Positions 18,625-29,688 are shown, counted from the first letter of the stretch. The stretch is 64,000 bases of DNA from Tabrizicola sp. (GCF_030694085.1 NZ_JAUXZE010000056.1:218919-282918), one strand, 5' to 3'. Notes: a model not told the origin generated them from the letters alone. Program-made: numbers and translations.

Positions 18625-19230
18625 TCATTCGGCCAGCTTCGTGTTGGACAGGAAATCGGCCTGATATGCGGCGTGTTGCGGGGAATATGTATTGGCAATG
18701 GCATAGGTCATGATCTGCATGACGCGCTTCGGCTGCACAAAGACCGAGTTGGCGAACACCACGTCCAGCCCGTTGATCCTGGCCTTGTAGACCACGGTAT
18801 CCCCGGTCAGCGCACCCAAGGTCACCGGCTGCACGTCGATCACTTCGGGCGTGTTGCCGGTCGCCATCTGGGCATTGTCCAGCACGACCTGGCGCATGAA
18901 CTCAGGCGTCAGACCGTCATCGCTGCCCAGGTCTTCGATTAGGTATTGCGCGTAATGGCGGGCATCGATCCGGTAGGCGGCGTTGATCTCGGGGCTGGCG
19001 GGCGGAGTGGTCACCCAGCCAAGTGCCCCGCCACAGAACTGCACCGTGGGGGTCACATCCTTGCAAGCCGCAGGCGTCGACGGGTTCACCGCGTCTGAGT
19101 ATTTCCAGGTTCCGTCATCGAACAGCGTCACCGTCTTGCCGCCCACGACGGCCTTGCCGACCGCCGATTGCGCAAAGGCCAGGCCCGGCAAAGCCAGGCA
19201 GGCCGCCAGGATCAGGCTCCCAAGTTTCAT
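18625..19230 (-). CDS. Hypothetical periplasmic protein within liv operon
   Basis: Signal peptide 'MKLGSLILAACLALPGLAFAQS'; start codon overlaps the livG stop (ATGA). Confidence 0.7.
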   Translation of the reverse strand: MKLGSLILAACLALPGLAFAQSAVGKAVVGGKTVTLFDDGTWKYSDAVNPSTPAACKDVTPTVQFCGGALGWVTTPPASPEINAAYRIDARHYAQYLIEDLGSDDGLTPEFMRQVVLDNAQMATGNTPEVIDVQPVTLGALTGDTVVYKARINGLDVVFANSVFVQPKRVMQIMTYAIANTYSPQHAAYQADFLSNTKLAE

Positions 19231-20012
19231 GCCGCACCCTCTTTCAGCTTGTTCTTCAGGCCCCGGCCCAGATAGGCCTCGATCACGCGTTCGTCGTTCT
19301 TGACCTCGTCCACGCTGCCCTCGGCCAGGACCTTGCCCTCGGCCATGCAGATCACCGGGTCACACAGGCGACCGATGAAGTCCATGTCATGCTCGATCAC
19401 GCAGAAAGTATAGCCACGTTCCTTGTTCAGACGGACGATGGCGTCGCCGATCGTGTTCAGGAGCGTCCGGTTCACGCCAGCGCCAACCTCGTCCAGGAAG
19501 ACGATCTTGGCATCGACCATCATCGTTCGGCCCAGTTCCACCAGCTTCTTCTGTCCGCCCGAGATCATCCCCGCCTTCTGGTCGGCAATGTGGCTGATCG
19601 TCAGGAACTCCAGCACCTCGTTGGCCTTCTGGCGGATGCGTTCCTCTTCCTCGGCGACGGCCCCGCGCGAGAACAGCGCGTTCCACAGCTTTTCCCCAGA
19701 CTGGCGGGGCGGCACCATCATCAGGTTCTCGCGCACGGTCATCGAGCTGAATTCATGGGCAATCTGGAAGGTCCGCAGCAGGCCCTTCTCGAACAGCTTG
19801 TGCGGCGGCAGCCCGGTGATGTCCTCGCCGTCCATGAAGACCTGGCCGCTGGTCGGCGTGTAGCGCCCGGCGATCACGTTGAAAAGCGTGGTCTTTCCCG
19901 CGCCGTTCGGGCCGATCAGACCGGTGATCGTGCCGGTCTTGATCTCCAGCGATGCGCCGTCAACGGCGTGAAAGCCGCCGAAATGCTTGTGCAGCTTCTC
20001 GACCCGGATCAT
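19227..20012 (-). CDS. ABC transporter ATP-binding protein (LivG-like)
   Basis: Walker A 'IGPNGAGKTTLFNVIAGRY', 'ISGGQKKLVELGRTMMVDAKIVFLDEVGAGVN'. Confidence 0.92.
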   Translation of the reverse strand: MIRVEKLHKHFGGFHAVDGASLEIKTGTITGLIGPNGAGKTTLFNVIAGRYTPTSGQVFMDGEDITGLPPHKLFEKGLLRTFQIAHEFSSMTVRENLMMVPPRQSGEKLWNALFSRGAVAEEEERIRQKANEVLEFLTISHIADQKAGMISGGQKKLVELGRTMMVDAKIVFLDEVGAGVNRTLLNTIGDAIVRLNKERGYTFCVIEHDMDFIGRLCDPVICMAEGKVLAEGSVDEVKNDERVIEAYLGRGLKNKLKEGAA

Positions 20013-20116
20013 GTGCTTCCCCTGTCGCAGCCCGTTGCGCCTTGTGGCCGGGCCTTCTTTTGGGCAACGGCCCGGGGGTGTCCCGGGCCGCGCCTTGCTT
20101 CATAGTTCTTGGCAGA

Positions 20117-21313
20117 TCAACGGAACTGGACGGTCTCGTAGACGCCGCCCTTGACTTCGAACTGCTTGTAGCGGCCAGCAGATTCGCCCGGCCCGATCAG
20201 GGTCACGCCCGAAGCGCCGTCGTAGTCGATGGCGGTGCCAGCCGCGATCAGCTCCAGCGCCTTGCCCAGTTCGCCCGGCAGGATCTTGGTGCCCGAACCG
20301 TCAGCCGGCCCGTTGGCGATCTCCAGGATCTTGTCCTTGTAGACGGCCGGATCGGTCGAACCCGAGGCTTCCATCGCCAGCATGATCAGCGCGGCAGCAT
20401 CATAGCTTTCCGGGGTGTAGGGCGAGGTCGCATCAAAAGCGGGCTCGTTGGTCTTGCCCATTTCTTGCAGAACGGCAGCGCCGGGGCTGTCGGACTGCGC
20501 GACCTGGCCGTAGGACCCGTCCAGAGCCGGGCCGATGGCTGCGGGCAGGCTGTCGCCGACCATGCCGCCCGGAAGCCCGAACTGCGAGAACGCGCCGGTG
20601 TCCAGCGAGGCCTGGATGATGCCCTTGCCGCCCTGGTCCAGATAGCCCGCCACGACCAGAAGGTCGCCGCCCGCCGCCGCCAGCGCCGCGACTTCGGCCG
20701 AGTAGTCGGCCTTGCCGTCGTCATGCGCCGCGTTGATCGTCACGGTGCCGCCCTTGGCGGTGAAACCGGCAGCGATCGCCTCGGCAAGACCCTTGCCGTA
20801 GTCCGAGTTCGAGTAGGTCAGGGCAATCGACTTGATGCCCTTCTCGACAAGGATCTCGCCCATGACTTCGCCTTCCCGCGCGTCCGACGGCGCGGTGCGG
20901 AAGAACAGGCCATTGTCCGGGTCGTTGGTCAGCGCCGGCGAGGTGGCCGAGGGCGAGACCATCACGATGCCGTTCGGCATGGCAACGTTGGTCAGCACCG
21001 CGCGGGTCACGCCCGAGCAGTCGCCGCCGATGATGCCCTTGACGCCTTCGGCGGTGATCATCCGCTCGGCCGCAGCGGTGGCAGCCGCGGCGTCGGTGCA
21101 GGTCGAGTCACCGCGCACCGAAGTGTAGGTGTTCTTGGCCTTGCCAGAGGCATTCACTTCGGCCATCGCGGTCTCGGCTGCGTTCGCCATGTGCGAAGTC
21201 AGAGATTCGATGGGCCCAGTGAAGCCGATCAGGATGCCGATCTTGACGTCCTCGGCAGCGGCGGCACCAGCCATAAGCGCGCAGGCCGAAGCGGCCAGCA
21301 GAAGTTTCTTCAT
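20117..21313 (-). CDS. ABC transporter substrate-binding protein (Leu/Ile/Val-binding family)
   Basis: 'MKKLLLAASACALMAGAAAAEDVKIGILIGFTGPIESLTSHMANAAETAMAEVNASG'. Confidence 0.92.
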   Translation of the reverse strand: MKKLLLAASACALMAGAAAAEDVKIGILIGFTGPIESLTSHMANAAETAMAEVNASGKAKNTYTSVRGDSTCTDAAAATAAAERMITAEGVKGIIGGDCSGVTRAVLTNVAMPNGIVMVSPSATSPALTNDPDNGLFFRTAPSDAREGEVMGEILVEKGIKSIALTYSNSDYGKGLAEAIAAGFTAKGGTVTINAAHDDGKADYSAEVAALAAAGGDLLVVAGYLDQGGKGIIQASLDTGAFSQFGLPGGMVGDSLPAAIGPALDGSYGQVAQSDSPGAAVLQEMGKTNEPAFDATSPYTPESYDAAALIMLAMEASGSTDPAVYKDKILEIANGPADGSGTKILPGELGKALELIAAGTAIDYDGASGVTLIGPGESAGRYKQFEVKGGVYETVQFR

Positions 21314-21472
21314 TGATTTTATCTCCCTAGTTGGATCGAAATCCTGCGGAGACGGTAGTGCGGGCTGCGTGAAAAGAAAAGGCCCATTTTGTCGACAGGG
21401 TGACGACACTGTTACCGCATGTGAGTCGACACAACCTTTGCGCCTTCTATCTTTACAGCGTTCCATCGTGCG

Positions 21473-22624
21473 TTGCCAATGGCGCGTTTGCGTTCATCAG
21501 GAAGGGATCAACAGTTGAAGATTTCGCTCGGAATAGTGCCGCTTTTCGCCCTGCTGCCACTTTCGGTTGCGGCTGATGAAATCCAGACCTCGGCCGGAGT
21601 CATGGCGATCACGCCGATGGTGCAAGGTCTTGAGGAACCCTGGGGCGTCGACTTCCTGCCCGATGGCGCGTTCGTGGTGACTGAAAGGGGCGGCCGCGTT
21701 CTGTTGGTCCGCGACGGCCAGGCACAGCCTGTGGGCGGGGTTCCCGAAGTTCTGGCCGAAGGGCAGGGCGGGCTGCTTGATGTGATGGTGCCCCGGGATT
21801 TCGCCACGAGCCGCGAGGTCTGGATCAGCTTCGCCGCTGCGGTCGAGGGCGGGGGCACCACGGCCGCAGGCGTGGGGCGGCTGTCGGACGATGGTACGCG
21901 GCTTGAAGGGTTCCGTATCGTTTTTCAGGGCGAAGGCTATCCGGGCGGCCGCCACTTTGGCGCCCGGCTGGTCGAGATGCCGGACGGGAGTGTCGCGCTG
22001 ACAACCGGTGATCGGGGCACCGGTCCGGGCGGGATGCAGGCGCAGGACCCGATGCTGGTGGCGGGCAAGGTGATCCTGCTGAAGCGCGACGGCACCCCCG
22101 CGGTCACGCAGGAGGGCTGGCTGCCCGGCGCCTTCTCGCTGGGCCACCGCAACATCCAGGGTGCGGCCCTGGACCTGACGGGACGGCTTCTTACGGTGGA
22201 ACACGGGGCGCAGGGCGGCGACGAGCTGAACGCGCCGGACCTTGGCCGAAACTACGGCTGGCCGGTCATCTCTTACGGGCGCAACTACAACGGCGATCCG
22301 GTCGGGCGGGGGACCGAAGTGCAGGGAATGGAGCAGCCGTTGCACTACTGGGACCCCTCCATCGCACCGTCGGGACTGATGGTCTATTCAGGAGCACTGG
22401 TGCCAGAGTGGAAGGGCGACATCTTCTTTGGTTCGCTGAACAGCGATTTCATCGGTCGGCTGGACCCCGACACCCCCACCCGGACCGGCTTTGCGGAGGA
22501 ACGGCTTGCCGCCCCCGAAACCGAACGCGTGCGCGACATCGTCGAGGCCCCGGACGGATCGATCTGGTTCCTGTCGGTTTTCGACGGCGCGGTCTATCGC
22601 CTGGCCCCGGGCTCGGCCAGTTAG
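21473..22624 (+). CDS. PQQ-dependent sugar dehydrogenase (YliI/Asd-like)
   Basis: 'EEPWGVDFLPDGAFVVTERGGRVLLV...GHRNIQGAALD...VEHGAQGGDELNAPDLGRNYGWPVISYGRNYNG'; start codon uncertain. Confidence 0.88.
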   Translation: MPMARLRSSGRDQQLKISLGIVPLFALLPLSVAADEIQTSAGVMAITPMVQGLEEPWGVDFLPDGAFVVTERGGRVLLVRDGQAQPVGGVPEVLAEGQGGLLDVMVPRDFATSREVWISFAAAVEGGGTTAAGVGRLSDDGTRLEGFRIVFQGEGYPGGRHFGARLVEMPDGSVALTTGDRGTGPGGMQAQDPMLVAGKVILLKRDGTPAVTQEGWLPGAFSLGHRNIQGAALDLTGRLLTVEHGAQGGDELNAPDLGRNYGWPVISYGRNYNGDPVGRGTEVQGMEQPLHYWDPSIAPSGLMVYSGALVPEWKGDIFFGSLNSDFIGRLDPDTPTRTGFAEERLAAPETERVRDIVEAPDGSIWFLSVFDGAVYRLAPGSAS

Positions 22625-23637
22625 ATCGACAACCGAACCGGGACGACACCGGGCATCCCTTGCGTGCCACGCTCGCGGTAGGGCGTGGTGCTGTAGTGGC
22701 TGCGGTAGCACTTGGAGAAGTGTGAGGGTGAGGCGAAGCCGCAGGCCAGTGCCACGTTGATCACGCTCATGTCGGTCTGCATCAGCAGGTTGCGCGCTTT
22801 TTGCAGCCGCAGCTCCATGTAGTAGCGCTTCGGCGAGCGGTTTAGGTAGCGGCGGAACAGTCGTTCCAGCTGGCGGGTCGACATGCCCACTTCCTCGGCC
22901 AGATCGGCGGGCGACATCGGGTCCTCGATATTGCCCTCCATCATCTGAATGACCTGGGACAGCTTCGGATGCCGCACCCCGATCCGCGTCGGGATCGACA
23001 GGCGCTGGGTGTCCTGGTCGGTGCGGATCGTCGAATAGATCATCTGGTCGGCCACGGTGTTGGCGAGGTCCTCGCCATGGTCGGCGGCGATGATCTTCAG
23101 CATCAGGTCAATGGACGAAATCCCGCCCGCCGTGGTCCAGCGGTTGCCGTCCATGACGTAGACCGACTTTGTCAGCTTCACATCCTCGAATTCCTCGGCA
23201 AAACCGTCCTGGTTTTCCCAGTGGATCGTCGCCTTCTTGCCGTCGAGCAGCCCCGCCTTGGCCAGGGCATGACCGCCCGTGCAGATGCCGCCGATGGTGA
23301 CCCCGCGCCGCGCCTCGCGCCGCAGCCAGTTGACCACGCCCTTCGTGGTCGTGCGCTGGATGTCCAGCCCGCCGCACACAAGGATCGTGTCTTCGCGGTC
23401 CATCTCTTCCAGCCCGATCTCCAGCCGAAAGGTTGCACCGTTCGAACAGGACTTCTCTGTGCCTTCGCCGCACAGGACCCAGGTGTAAAGCGTCTCACCC
23501 GAGACCCGGTTTGCGATGCGCAGGGGCTCGATCGCGCCGGCAAAGCTGATCATGGTGAACTTGTCCAGAAGCAGGAAGACAAAGCGCCGGATCGCGCTGG
23601 TCTTCTGCGTCTGGGTGGCTTTTCGCGGCGCGAGCGT
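22621..23637 (-). CDS. GlxA family AraC-type transcriptional regulator
   Basis: DJ-1/PfpI-like N-terminus and AraC HTH '[45 protein letters not shown]...[17 protein letters not shown]'. Confidence 0.9.
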   Translation of the reverse strand, partial: TLAPRKATQTQKTSAIRRFVFLLLDKFTMISFAGAIEPLRIANRVSGETLYTWVLCGEGTEKSCSNGATFRLEIGLEEMDREDTILVCGGLDIQRTTTKGVVNWLRREARRGVTIGGICTGGHALAKAGLLDGKKATIHWENQDGFAEEFEDVKLTKSVYVMDGNRWTTAGGISSIDLMLKIIAADHGEDLANTVADQMIYSTIRTDQDTQRLSIPTRIGVRHPKLSQVIQMMEGNIEDPMSPADLAEEVGMSTRQLERLFRRYLNRSPKRYYMELRLQKARNLLMQTDMSVINVALACGFASPSHFSKCYRSHYSTTPYRERGTQGMPGVVPVRLSI

Positions 23638-23795
23638 CATGTCTGCGACCTGTTCATGTCGTTTGCGGGCCAAAGAACCGCAAATTCAGGGCCGCCGCAA
23701 GGGCCGAAAGCTGCGGTTTTCGCCCAATCGCCCTTTGCAAAGGCGGAAACGGGGGCGTATACCGCTGGCCGATTGCACGGGACCGGAGTGGGACG

Positions 23796-25166
23796 ATGAC
23801 CAAGGGATGGACGAAAACGGCATGGCGCGCAAAACCGCGGATCCAGATGCCGGATTATCCCGACCAGACTGCGCTGACCGCGGTCGAAACTCAGTTGTCG
23901 AAATACCCGCCGCTTGTCTTCGCAGGTGAGGCGCGTCGGCTGAAGAAATCCCTGGCACTTGCGGGTGAGGGCAAGGCCTTCCTTCTGCAAGGCGGCGACT
24001 GCGCCGAAAGCTTTGCCGAGTTCAGCGCGGACAATATCCGCGACACCTTCCGGGTGATGCTGCAGATGGCCGTCGTCCTGACCTACGCCGCCAAGGTGCC
24101 GGTCATCAAGGTCGGCCGGATGGCGGGCCAGTTCGCCAAGCCGCGGTCCGCCCCGACCGAGGTGATCAACGGGGTGGAACTGCCCAGCTACAAGGGCGAC
24201 ATCATCAACGGCTTCGATCCCACGCCCGAGTCGCGGATTCCCGATCCGAACCGTATGCTGCAGGCCTATACCCAGGCGGCGGCGTCGCTGAACCTGTTGC
24301 GCGCCTTTTCGACCGGCGGCTTCGCCGACATCCACCGCGTCCACTCCTGGACCCTGGGCTTTGCCGAGCATGACAAGGCCGAACGCTACCGCGAGATGGC
24401 GAACCGGATTTCCGACGCGCTGGACTTCATGAACGCGGCCGGGGTGAATTCCGACACCGCAAACGAGTTGAGCCGTGTCGATTTCTACACCAGCCACGAA
24501 GCCCTGCTGCTGGAGTATGAAGAGGCGCTCTGCCGCGTGGACAGCATCACCGGGCAGAACATCGCGGGCTCGGGTCACATGATCTGGATCGGCGACCGCA
24601 CCCGCCAGCCCGACGGCGCGCATGTCGAATTCTGCCGCGGCGTGCTGAACCCGATCGGATTGAAATGCGGTCCCTCGACCACGGCGGACGACCTCAAGGT
24701 CCTGATGGCCAAGCTGAACCCGGAAAACGAACCCGGCCGCCTGACGCTGATTGCCCGGTTCGGGGCCGGAAAGGTCGGTGATAACCTGCCGCGCCTGATC
24801 AAGACGGTCCAGTCGGAAGGCGCCAATGTTGTCTGGTCCTGCGACCCGATGCATGGCAACACGATCAAGGCGGCTTCGGGCTACAAGACCCGCCCCTTCG
24901 ATTCCGTCCTGCGGGAAGTCCGTGAATTCTTCGCGATCCACAAGGCCGAGGGGACCGTCCCCGGCGGCGTGCATTTCGAGATGACGGGCCAGGACGTGAC
25001 GGAATGCACTGGCGGCCTTCGCGCCGTGTCGGATGAAAACCTGGCCGACCGCTACCACACCGCCTGCGACCCGCGCCTCAACGCCTCGCAGTCGCTGGAA
25101 CTGGCGTTCCTGGTGGCCGAGGAGTTGTCGTCGCAACGTGAGGCCGCTCGTCGCGTCGCCCTCTGA
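23796..25166 (+). CDS. Class II 3-deoxy-7-phosphoheptulonate synthase
   Basis: '[15 protein letters not shown]...[14 protein letters not shown]...[20 protein letters not shown]...[18 protein letters not shown]'. Confidence 0.94.
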   Translation: MTKGWTKTAWRAKPRIQMPDYPDQTALTAVETQLSKYPPLVFAGEARRLKKSLALAGEGKAFLLQGGDCAESFAEFSADNIRDTFRVMLQMAVVLTYAAKVPVIKVGRMAGQFAKPRSAPTEVINGVELPSYKGDIINGFDPTPESRIPDPNRMLQAYTQAAASLNLLRAFSTGGFADIHRVHSWTLGFAEHDKAERYREMANRISDALDFMNAAGVNSDTANELSRVDFYTSHEALLLEYEEALCRVDSITGQNIAGSGHMIWIGDRTRQPDGAHVEFCRGVLNPIGLKCGPSTTADDLKVLMAKLNPENEPGRLTLIARFGAGKVGDNLPRLIKTVQSEGANVVWSCDPMHGNTIKAASGYKTRPFDSVLREVREFFAIHKAEGTVPGGVHFEMTGQDVTECTGGLRAVSDENLADRYHTACDPRLNASQSLELAFLVAEELSSQREAARRVAL

Positions 25167-25214
25167 GCGTCGGGAAAAGCATGGCAGGGCGGTGGGGCGA
25201 CCCGCCGCCTTCTT

Positions 25215-25850
25215 CTATTCGCTGACATGCACCAGAGACAGGTGGCCCACGCGCCGGATCGGCTGGACAACCGGCGCTTCGGTTGGGGGTATGGGGGCCC
25301 GCGGCAGGCGCTCGTCGCGCCAGCTGCGGATCTGCAATTTGCATCGTGCCGTCGGCCCCGGGGCAAAGCTGATGGCCCCCAGTATCAGCTTCGTCCCGCT
25401 CTCATCGGCCAACGGCAGAAGTAGTAGTCGCGCCACAAGCCCGCCTCCGGCCGCGCGGTCCGAGCCAAGATCTAATTCGGCCACCGCGGGTTCGGCAAAG
25501 ACGCGCTCGACCGTCGCGGCCAGCTGGGGCCGCGATTCTGCAGCGAAAAGACAGCTTAGCGGCAGCCCGCGCACATCCATTCCGGCGAAATCGGCCAGGC
25601 CCGAGCCCGCGATCCGAACCTGCACCAGCCCGCGTCCGATCCGCTCGGCCAGAAACACCCGGTCCAGAACGCCACTCAGCCCGCGAGGATCAATCGCCGC
25701 CCGCGCCGGGAGCGTATCGCCCTGCCGCAAACCTTCCCAGTAGCCCCGGACCTGCGCCAGGCCATCGAAGACCAAAGACGTCTGCGCGGGACGCTGCGGG
25801 CGGAACCGATCCAGAAAGCTCAGGCTCATCATTCTCTCCACTGGCCGCAT
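25215..25850 (-). CDS. PAS-domain-like protein (PAS_5/DUF1 type)
   Basis: 'YWEGLRQGDTLPARAAIDPRGLSGVLDRVFLAERIGRGLVQVRIAGSGLADFAGMDVRGLPLSCLF'. Confidence 0.75.
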   Translation of the reverse strand: MRPVERMMSLSFLDRFRPQRPAQTSLVFDGLAQVRGYWEGLRQGDTLPARAAIDPRGLSGVLDRVFLAERIGRGLVQVRIAGSGLADFAGMDVRGLPLSCLFAAESRPQLAATVERVFAEPAVAELDLGSDRAAGGGLVARLLLLPLADESGTKLILGAISFAPGPTARCKLQIRSWRDERLPRAPIPPTEAPVVQPIRRVGHLSLVHVSE

Positions 25851-25973
25851 CCTTGCCCTTGCGGGTCAACCGCCCGCCGCGCCATGAAGGGAAAATAGCG
25901 CGGATCGACAAGATTCGGCTGAAAATCTATTCAAATGGTAAATACCCCGCGCTGGTGGCGCTGAAAGGACCGC

Positions 25974-26867
25974 ATGATCTCGATGACAGGCTTCGCCGCC
26001 CGGCGCGGAACGGGCGTGGGCTACAGCTGGACCTGGGACCTTCGGTCGGTGAACGGCAAGGGGCTGGACCTGCGTCTGCGGGTGCCGGACTGGATCGACG
26101 GTCTGGAAGCGATGCTGCGGGCCGAACTGCAAAAGGCGATCAGCCGTGGCAATGTCAGCCTGACCCTGAAAGTCATGCAGGACGAGGGCCGGGATGACGC
26201 GGCCTTCCGGCTGAACGAAGCGGCACTGGCGGCGGCGCTGGGGGCACTTGGCCGGGTGGAATCGGCGGCGATGACCATGCATGTGACGTTGCGCCAACCG
26301 ACCTCGGCCGATGTGCTGACCCTGCGCGGCGTGATTGATGCCACGGCGCAGGAAACTGATACCGCGCCACTGCGTCAGGCCCTGCTGGCCGATCTACCGG
26401 CCCTGTTGGCCGACTTTCACACCATGCGCGGCTCGGAAGGTCGGGCGCTGGCCGCAGTCCTGACCGCCCAGCTTGATCGCATCGCCAGCCTGACCGCCGA
26501 AGCGCAAGCCGAGACCGCCACTCGCGCGGCCACCCAGGCCGACACCTTGCGCGAAGCCGTGACCCGCGTCCTTGCCGCGACCGATGCCGTCGACCCCGCC
26601 CGTCTGGCCCAGGAACTCGCCCTCCTGGCCGTCAAGACCGACGTGACCGAGGAACTGGACCGCCTGGCCGCCCACGTCGCCGCCGCCCGCGCCCACCTGG
26701 CCGAGGGCCAACCGGCGGGCCGTAAGCTCGACTTCCTGATGCAGGAATTCATGCGCGAAGCGAACACGCTTTGCGCCAAGGCGCAGTCGCTGGCCCTGAC
26801 CCGCATCGGTCTTGACCTGAAAACCGTGATCGATCAGATGCGCGAACAGGTTCAGAATGTGGAATAG
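25974..26867 (+). CDS. YicC family endoribonuclease-like protein
   Basis: 'MISMTGFAARRG...WDLRSVNGKGLDLRLRVPD...GRKLDFLMQEFMREANTLCAKAQ'. Confidence 0.93.
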   Translation: MISMTGFAARRGTGVGYSWTWDLRSVNGKGLDLRLRVPDWIDGLEAMLRAELQKAISRGNVSLTLKVMQDEGRDDAAFRLNEAALAAALGALGRVESAAMTMHVTLRQPTSADVLTLRGVIDATAQETDTAPLRQALLADLPALLADFHTMRGSEGRALAAVLTAQLDRIASLTAEAQAETATRAATQADTLREAVTRVLAATDAVDPARLAQELALLAVKTDVTEELDRLAAHVAAARAHLAEGQPAGRKLDFLMQEFMREANTLCAKAQSLALTRIGLDLKTVIDQMREQVQNVE

Positions 26868-26870
26868 GCG

Positions 26871-27515
26871 ATGATCCCCAAGTCCCTTCGGCGTGGGCTG
26901 CTTCTCATCCTTTCCTCGCCCTCGGGGGCCGGGAAATCGACGCTGTCCCGGATGCTGATGGACTGGGACCCAACGATGCGGTTCTCGGTCTCGGCCACCA
27001 CGCGCAGCCCCCGACCGGGCGAGCAGGACGGCCGCGAATACTATTTCCGCAGCCGAGAAGAATTCACGGCGATGGTCGCAGAAGGTGGGATGCTGGAACA
27101 TGCCGAGGTCTTCGGCAATTTCTACGGCAGCCCCCGTGCCCCGGTCGAAGCCGCGATGCAGGCTGGCACCGACACCGTTTTCGACATCGACTGGCAGGGC
27201 GGCCAGCAGGTGAAACAGGCGATGCGCGGCGATGTCGTGTCCATCTTTATCCTGCCCCCTTCCATCGCCGAACTGGACCGCCGCCTGCGGACCCGCGCTC
27301 AGGACAGTGACGAGGTCATCGCCGGCCGCATGGCGAAAAGCCGCGACGAGATCAGCCACTGGGCCGAATACGATTATGTGCTGGTGAACGAGGAGCTTCC
27401 AGCAACTTTCGACAGCCTGAAGACCATCCTGACGGCGGAACGGCTGAAGCGCGAACGCCAACCGCAACTGTCCGCCTTTGTCCGCGCACTGAACGAGGAG
27501 TTCGAAGCCCGATGA
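26871..27515 (+). CDS. gmk: Guanylate kinase
   Basis: '[22 protein letters not shown]...[22 protein letters not shown]'. Confidence 0.95.
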   Translation: MIPKSLRRGLLLILSSPSGAGKSTLSRMLMDWDPTMRFSVSATTRSPRPGEQDGREYYFRSREEFTAMVAEGGMLEHAEVFGNFYGSPRAPVEAAMQAGTDTVFDIDWQGGQQVKQAMRGDVVSIFILPPSIAELDRRLRTRAQDSDEVIAGRMAKSRDEISHWAEYDYVLVNEELPATFDSLKTILTAERLKRERQPQLSAFVRALNEEFEAR

Positions 27516-28030
27516 TCTACGTCCTCGATGGTATCGCACCGCAGATCGATCCTTCTGCTTGGGTGGCCGACACTGCCACGCTGGTCGGTAAAGTTGTTGT
27601 CGAAGCCGACGCCTCGATCTGGTTCGGCGCAGTGATCCGCGGCGACAATGAAGAGATCCGGGTCGGCGCAGGGACCAACGTGCAAGAGAATTCGGTCCTG
27701 CACACCGACATGGGCTATCCTCTGACCATCGGCACGAATTGTACCATCGGCCACAAGGCGATGCTGCACGGCTGCACCATCGGCGACGGCACGCTGATCG
27801 GCATGGGGGCCACAGTGCTGAACGGGGCAAGGATCGGCAGCGGTTGCCTGATCGGTGCCTGCGCCCTGATCACCGAGGGGAAGGAAATCCCGGATGGCTC
27901 ATTGGTGATGGGCTCTCCCGGAAAGGTTGTGCGCGAGCTGGACCAGACCGCCCGCGCCAGGCTGCTTGCCTCAGCCGCAAGTTACCAGGCGAACGCACGC
28001 CGATTCCGTGCTGGACTGACCCTGGTGTGA
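27512..28030 (+). CDS. Gamma carbonic anhydrase family protein
   Basis: Left-handed beta-helix hexapeptides '[35 protein letters not shown]...[33 protein letters not shown]'. Confidence 0.93.
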   Translation: MIYVLDGIAPQIDPSAWVADTATLVGKVVVEADASIWFGAVIRGDNEEIRVGAGTNVQENSVLHTDMGYPLTIGTNCTIGHKAMLHGCTIGDGTLIGMGATVLNGARIGSGCLIGACALITEGKEIPDGSLVMGSPGKVVRELDQTARARLLASAASYQANARRFRAGLTLV

Positions 28031-28034
28031 GTTC

Positions 28035-28364
28035 CTATTCTTCCTCTAGCAGCTCGATGGTGATGCCTTGCCGGGCCGCATGACTGCGCAGTTCGCGCAA
28101 CACGATCTGCCTGTTCGGCAGTTTCGGTGCCACGACCCGCAGCATCTTGCGGTAGTCCTGCGCCCCGAGCTTTTCGATAATTTCCAACGCGTCGAAGGTC
28201 TTGCAGAAAAGCGGTGTCACCACCAGCTCAAGCGAGGCCGGCAATGGCAGCTGACTTTCAAACGCGTCAAGCGGTATGGAAGCAAACTCTTCGGGTCGCA
28301 AGCTGCCCTCGGCGGCGCGCGCTTCCGGAATGCCGATCACCAGGCACCTCAACTTCTGCGACAA
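28035..28364 (-). CDS. Hypothetical protein
   Basis: 110-codon ORF convergent with gamma-CA; coding-like composition; family not recognised. Confidence 0.6.
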   Translation of the reverse strand: MSQKLRCLVIGIPEARAAEGSLRPEEFASIPLDAFESQLPLPASLELVVTPLFCKTFDALEIIEKLGAQDYRKMLRVVAPKLPNRQIVLRELRSHAARQGITIELLEEE

Positions 28365-28545
28365 TTCTCGACCTCTTCATGCGTGAGGCGCCGCCAATTC
28401 GTCGTCTTATGGACTTACGCCGGGGCAGACCCTTGTTCCGGGCAAAGGCCGGTTCCGCACCACGTTACGTATACAACCGGGAATTTACTGGTATTCCTGC
28501 GCAAGACAAGGGCAGAGGCCCGATTGTTGCGGAGAAGTCGAGCGA

Positions 28546-29559
28546 ATGACCACCCTGGACCCTGAGCAGCTGCTCTCCGGCCTGCCGCTGCCTGCGATGC
28601 TGGTGCGGCCCGACGACCGGATCGTGGCGCTGAACCTGGCGGCCGAGGCGCTGTTCGGCGCCGGCATGGTGGGACGCCACGCCGCGATGGCTGTCCGTGC
28701 TCCGGCGGTGTTGGAGGCGATCGGATCGGTCACTCGCTCGGGGGGCCTTCAGCACGCGCGGATGACGCTGCGCCGCGAGGGGCAGGAAGCGGTGTTCCAG
28801 GTCACGGTGTCGGCCCAGGGCGACCTGATCCTCTGTGTCTTCCGCGATGCGACCAGCGAGGAGAGGGCGGGCGAGATGCGGCGGGATTTCGTGGCGAACG
28901 TCTCCCATGAACTGCGGACGCCGCTCACGGCGCTGATGGGGTTCATCGAGACCCTTAAACACGCCGCCCGCGACGACCCCAAGGCGCGGGACATGTTCCT
29001 GGGGATCATGGAGACCGAGGCGGGACGGATGAACCGGCTGGTGCGGGATCTGTTGCAGCTCTCCCGCGTCGAGGCGGAGGAGCGGGTCCGGCCGAAAGAG
29101 CCGGTCGAACTGCGCGGGCTTTTGCAAGGGGTGATCTCGTCCTTGCGGGGGGTGGCGGAAAAGGAGGGGGACCGGGTGGAACTGACCGGCGAGCCGGTGA
29201 CGGTGCCGGGGGATGCGGATCAGCTGGTGCAGGTCTTCACGAACCTGGTCGAGAACGCGCTGAAATACGGGAAGGGGGGCCAAGTGGTGCGGGTCTCGCT
29301 GTCGGCGGAGGAGACGGTGCGGGGGCCGGCGGTGCGGGTCGAGGTCGCGGACGAGGGGGAGGGGATCGACCCGGTCCACCTGCCCCGGCTGACGGAGCGG
29401 TTCTACCGGGTCGACACCCACCGGTCGCGCGAGATGGGGGGGACGGGGCTGGGGCTGGCCATCGTGAAGCACATCGTGAGCCGCCACCGGGGGTGGCTGC
29501 GGGTGGACAGCGTGGTGGGCGAGGGGAGCCGGTTCTCGGTCGTCCTCCCGCTGGGGTGA
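28546..29559 (+). CDS. phoR: PhoR-like PAS/HisKA sensor histidine kinase
   Basis: H box 'RRDFVANVSHELRTPLTALMGFIETL', N box 'NLVENALKYGKGG', 'GTGLGLAIVKHIV'. Confidence 0.88.
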   Translation: MTTLDPEQLLSGLPLPAMLVRPDDRIVALNLAAEALFGAGMVGRHAAMAVRAPAVLEAIGSVTRSGGLQHARMTLRREGQEAVFQVTVSAQGDLILCVFRDATSEERAGEMRRDFVANVSHELRTPLTALMGFIETLKHAARDDPKARDMFLGIMETEAGRMNRLVRDLLQLSRVEAEERVRPKEPVELRGLLQGVISSLRGVAEKEGDRVELTGEPVTVPGDADQLVQVFTNLVENALKYGKGGQVVRVSLSAEETVRGPAVRVEVADEGEGIDPVHLPRLTERFYRVDTHRSREMGGTGLGLAIVKHIVSRHRGWLRVDSVVGEGSRFSVVLPLG

Positions 29560-29584
29560 GGTGGGGGCCGCAAGGGACTCCGTC

Positions 29585-29658
29585 TGTCCACGGTGGACAT
29601 TTTCGGATTATCATTTGGAAGCAATGGGTTGCGCGTGGGCGTTAGGGGTTTGTTAAGG
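29585..29658 (+). repeat. Composite intergenic element, copy C
   Basis: TGTCCACGGTGGACA (29585-29599), 34 nt, CGTGGGC (29634-29640) GTTAGGGGTTTGTTAAGG. Confidence 0.7.
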
Positions 29659-29688
29659 GGGTAGTTAAGGGATGGTGAAGGATTGTAG

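Noticed and set aside
21314-21472. Riboswitch or leader RNA upstream of the liv-type binding protein gene
   Set aside because: No recognisable aptamer core or attenuator by eye; would need Infernal to assess.
23637-25136. 499-aa minus-strand ORF opposite DAHP synthase
   Set aside because: Antisense shadow; the + strand product is a clear class II DAHP synthase.
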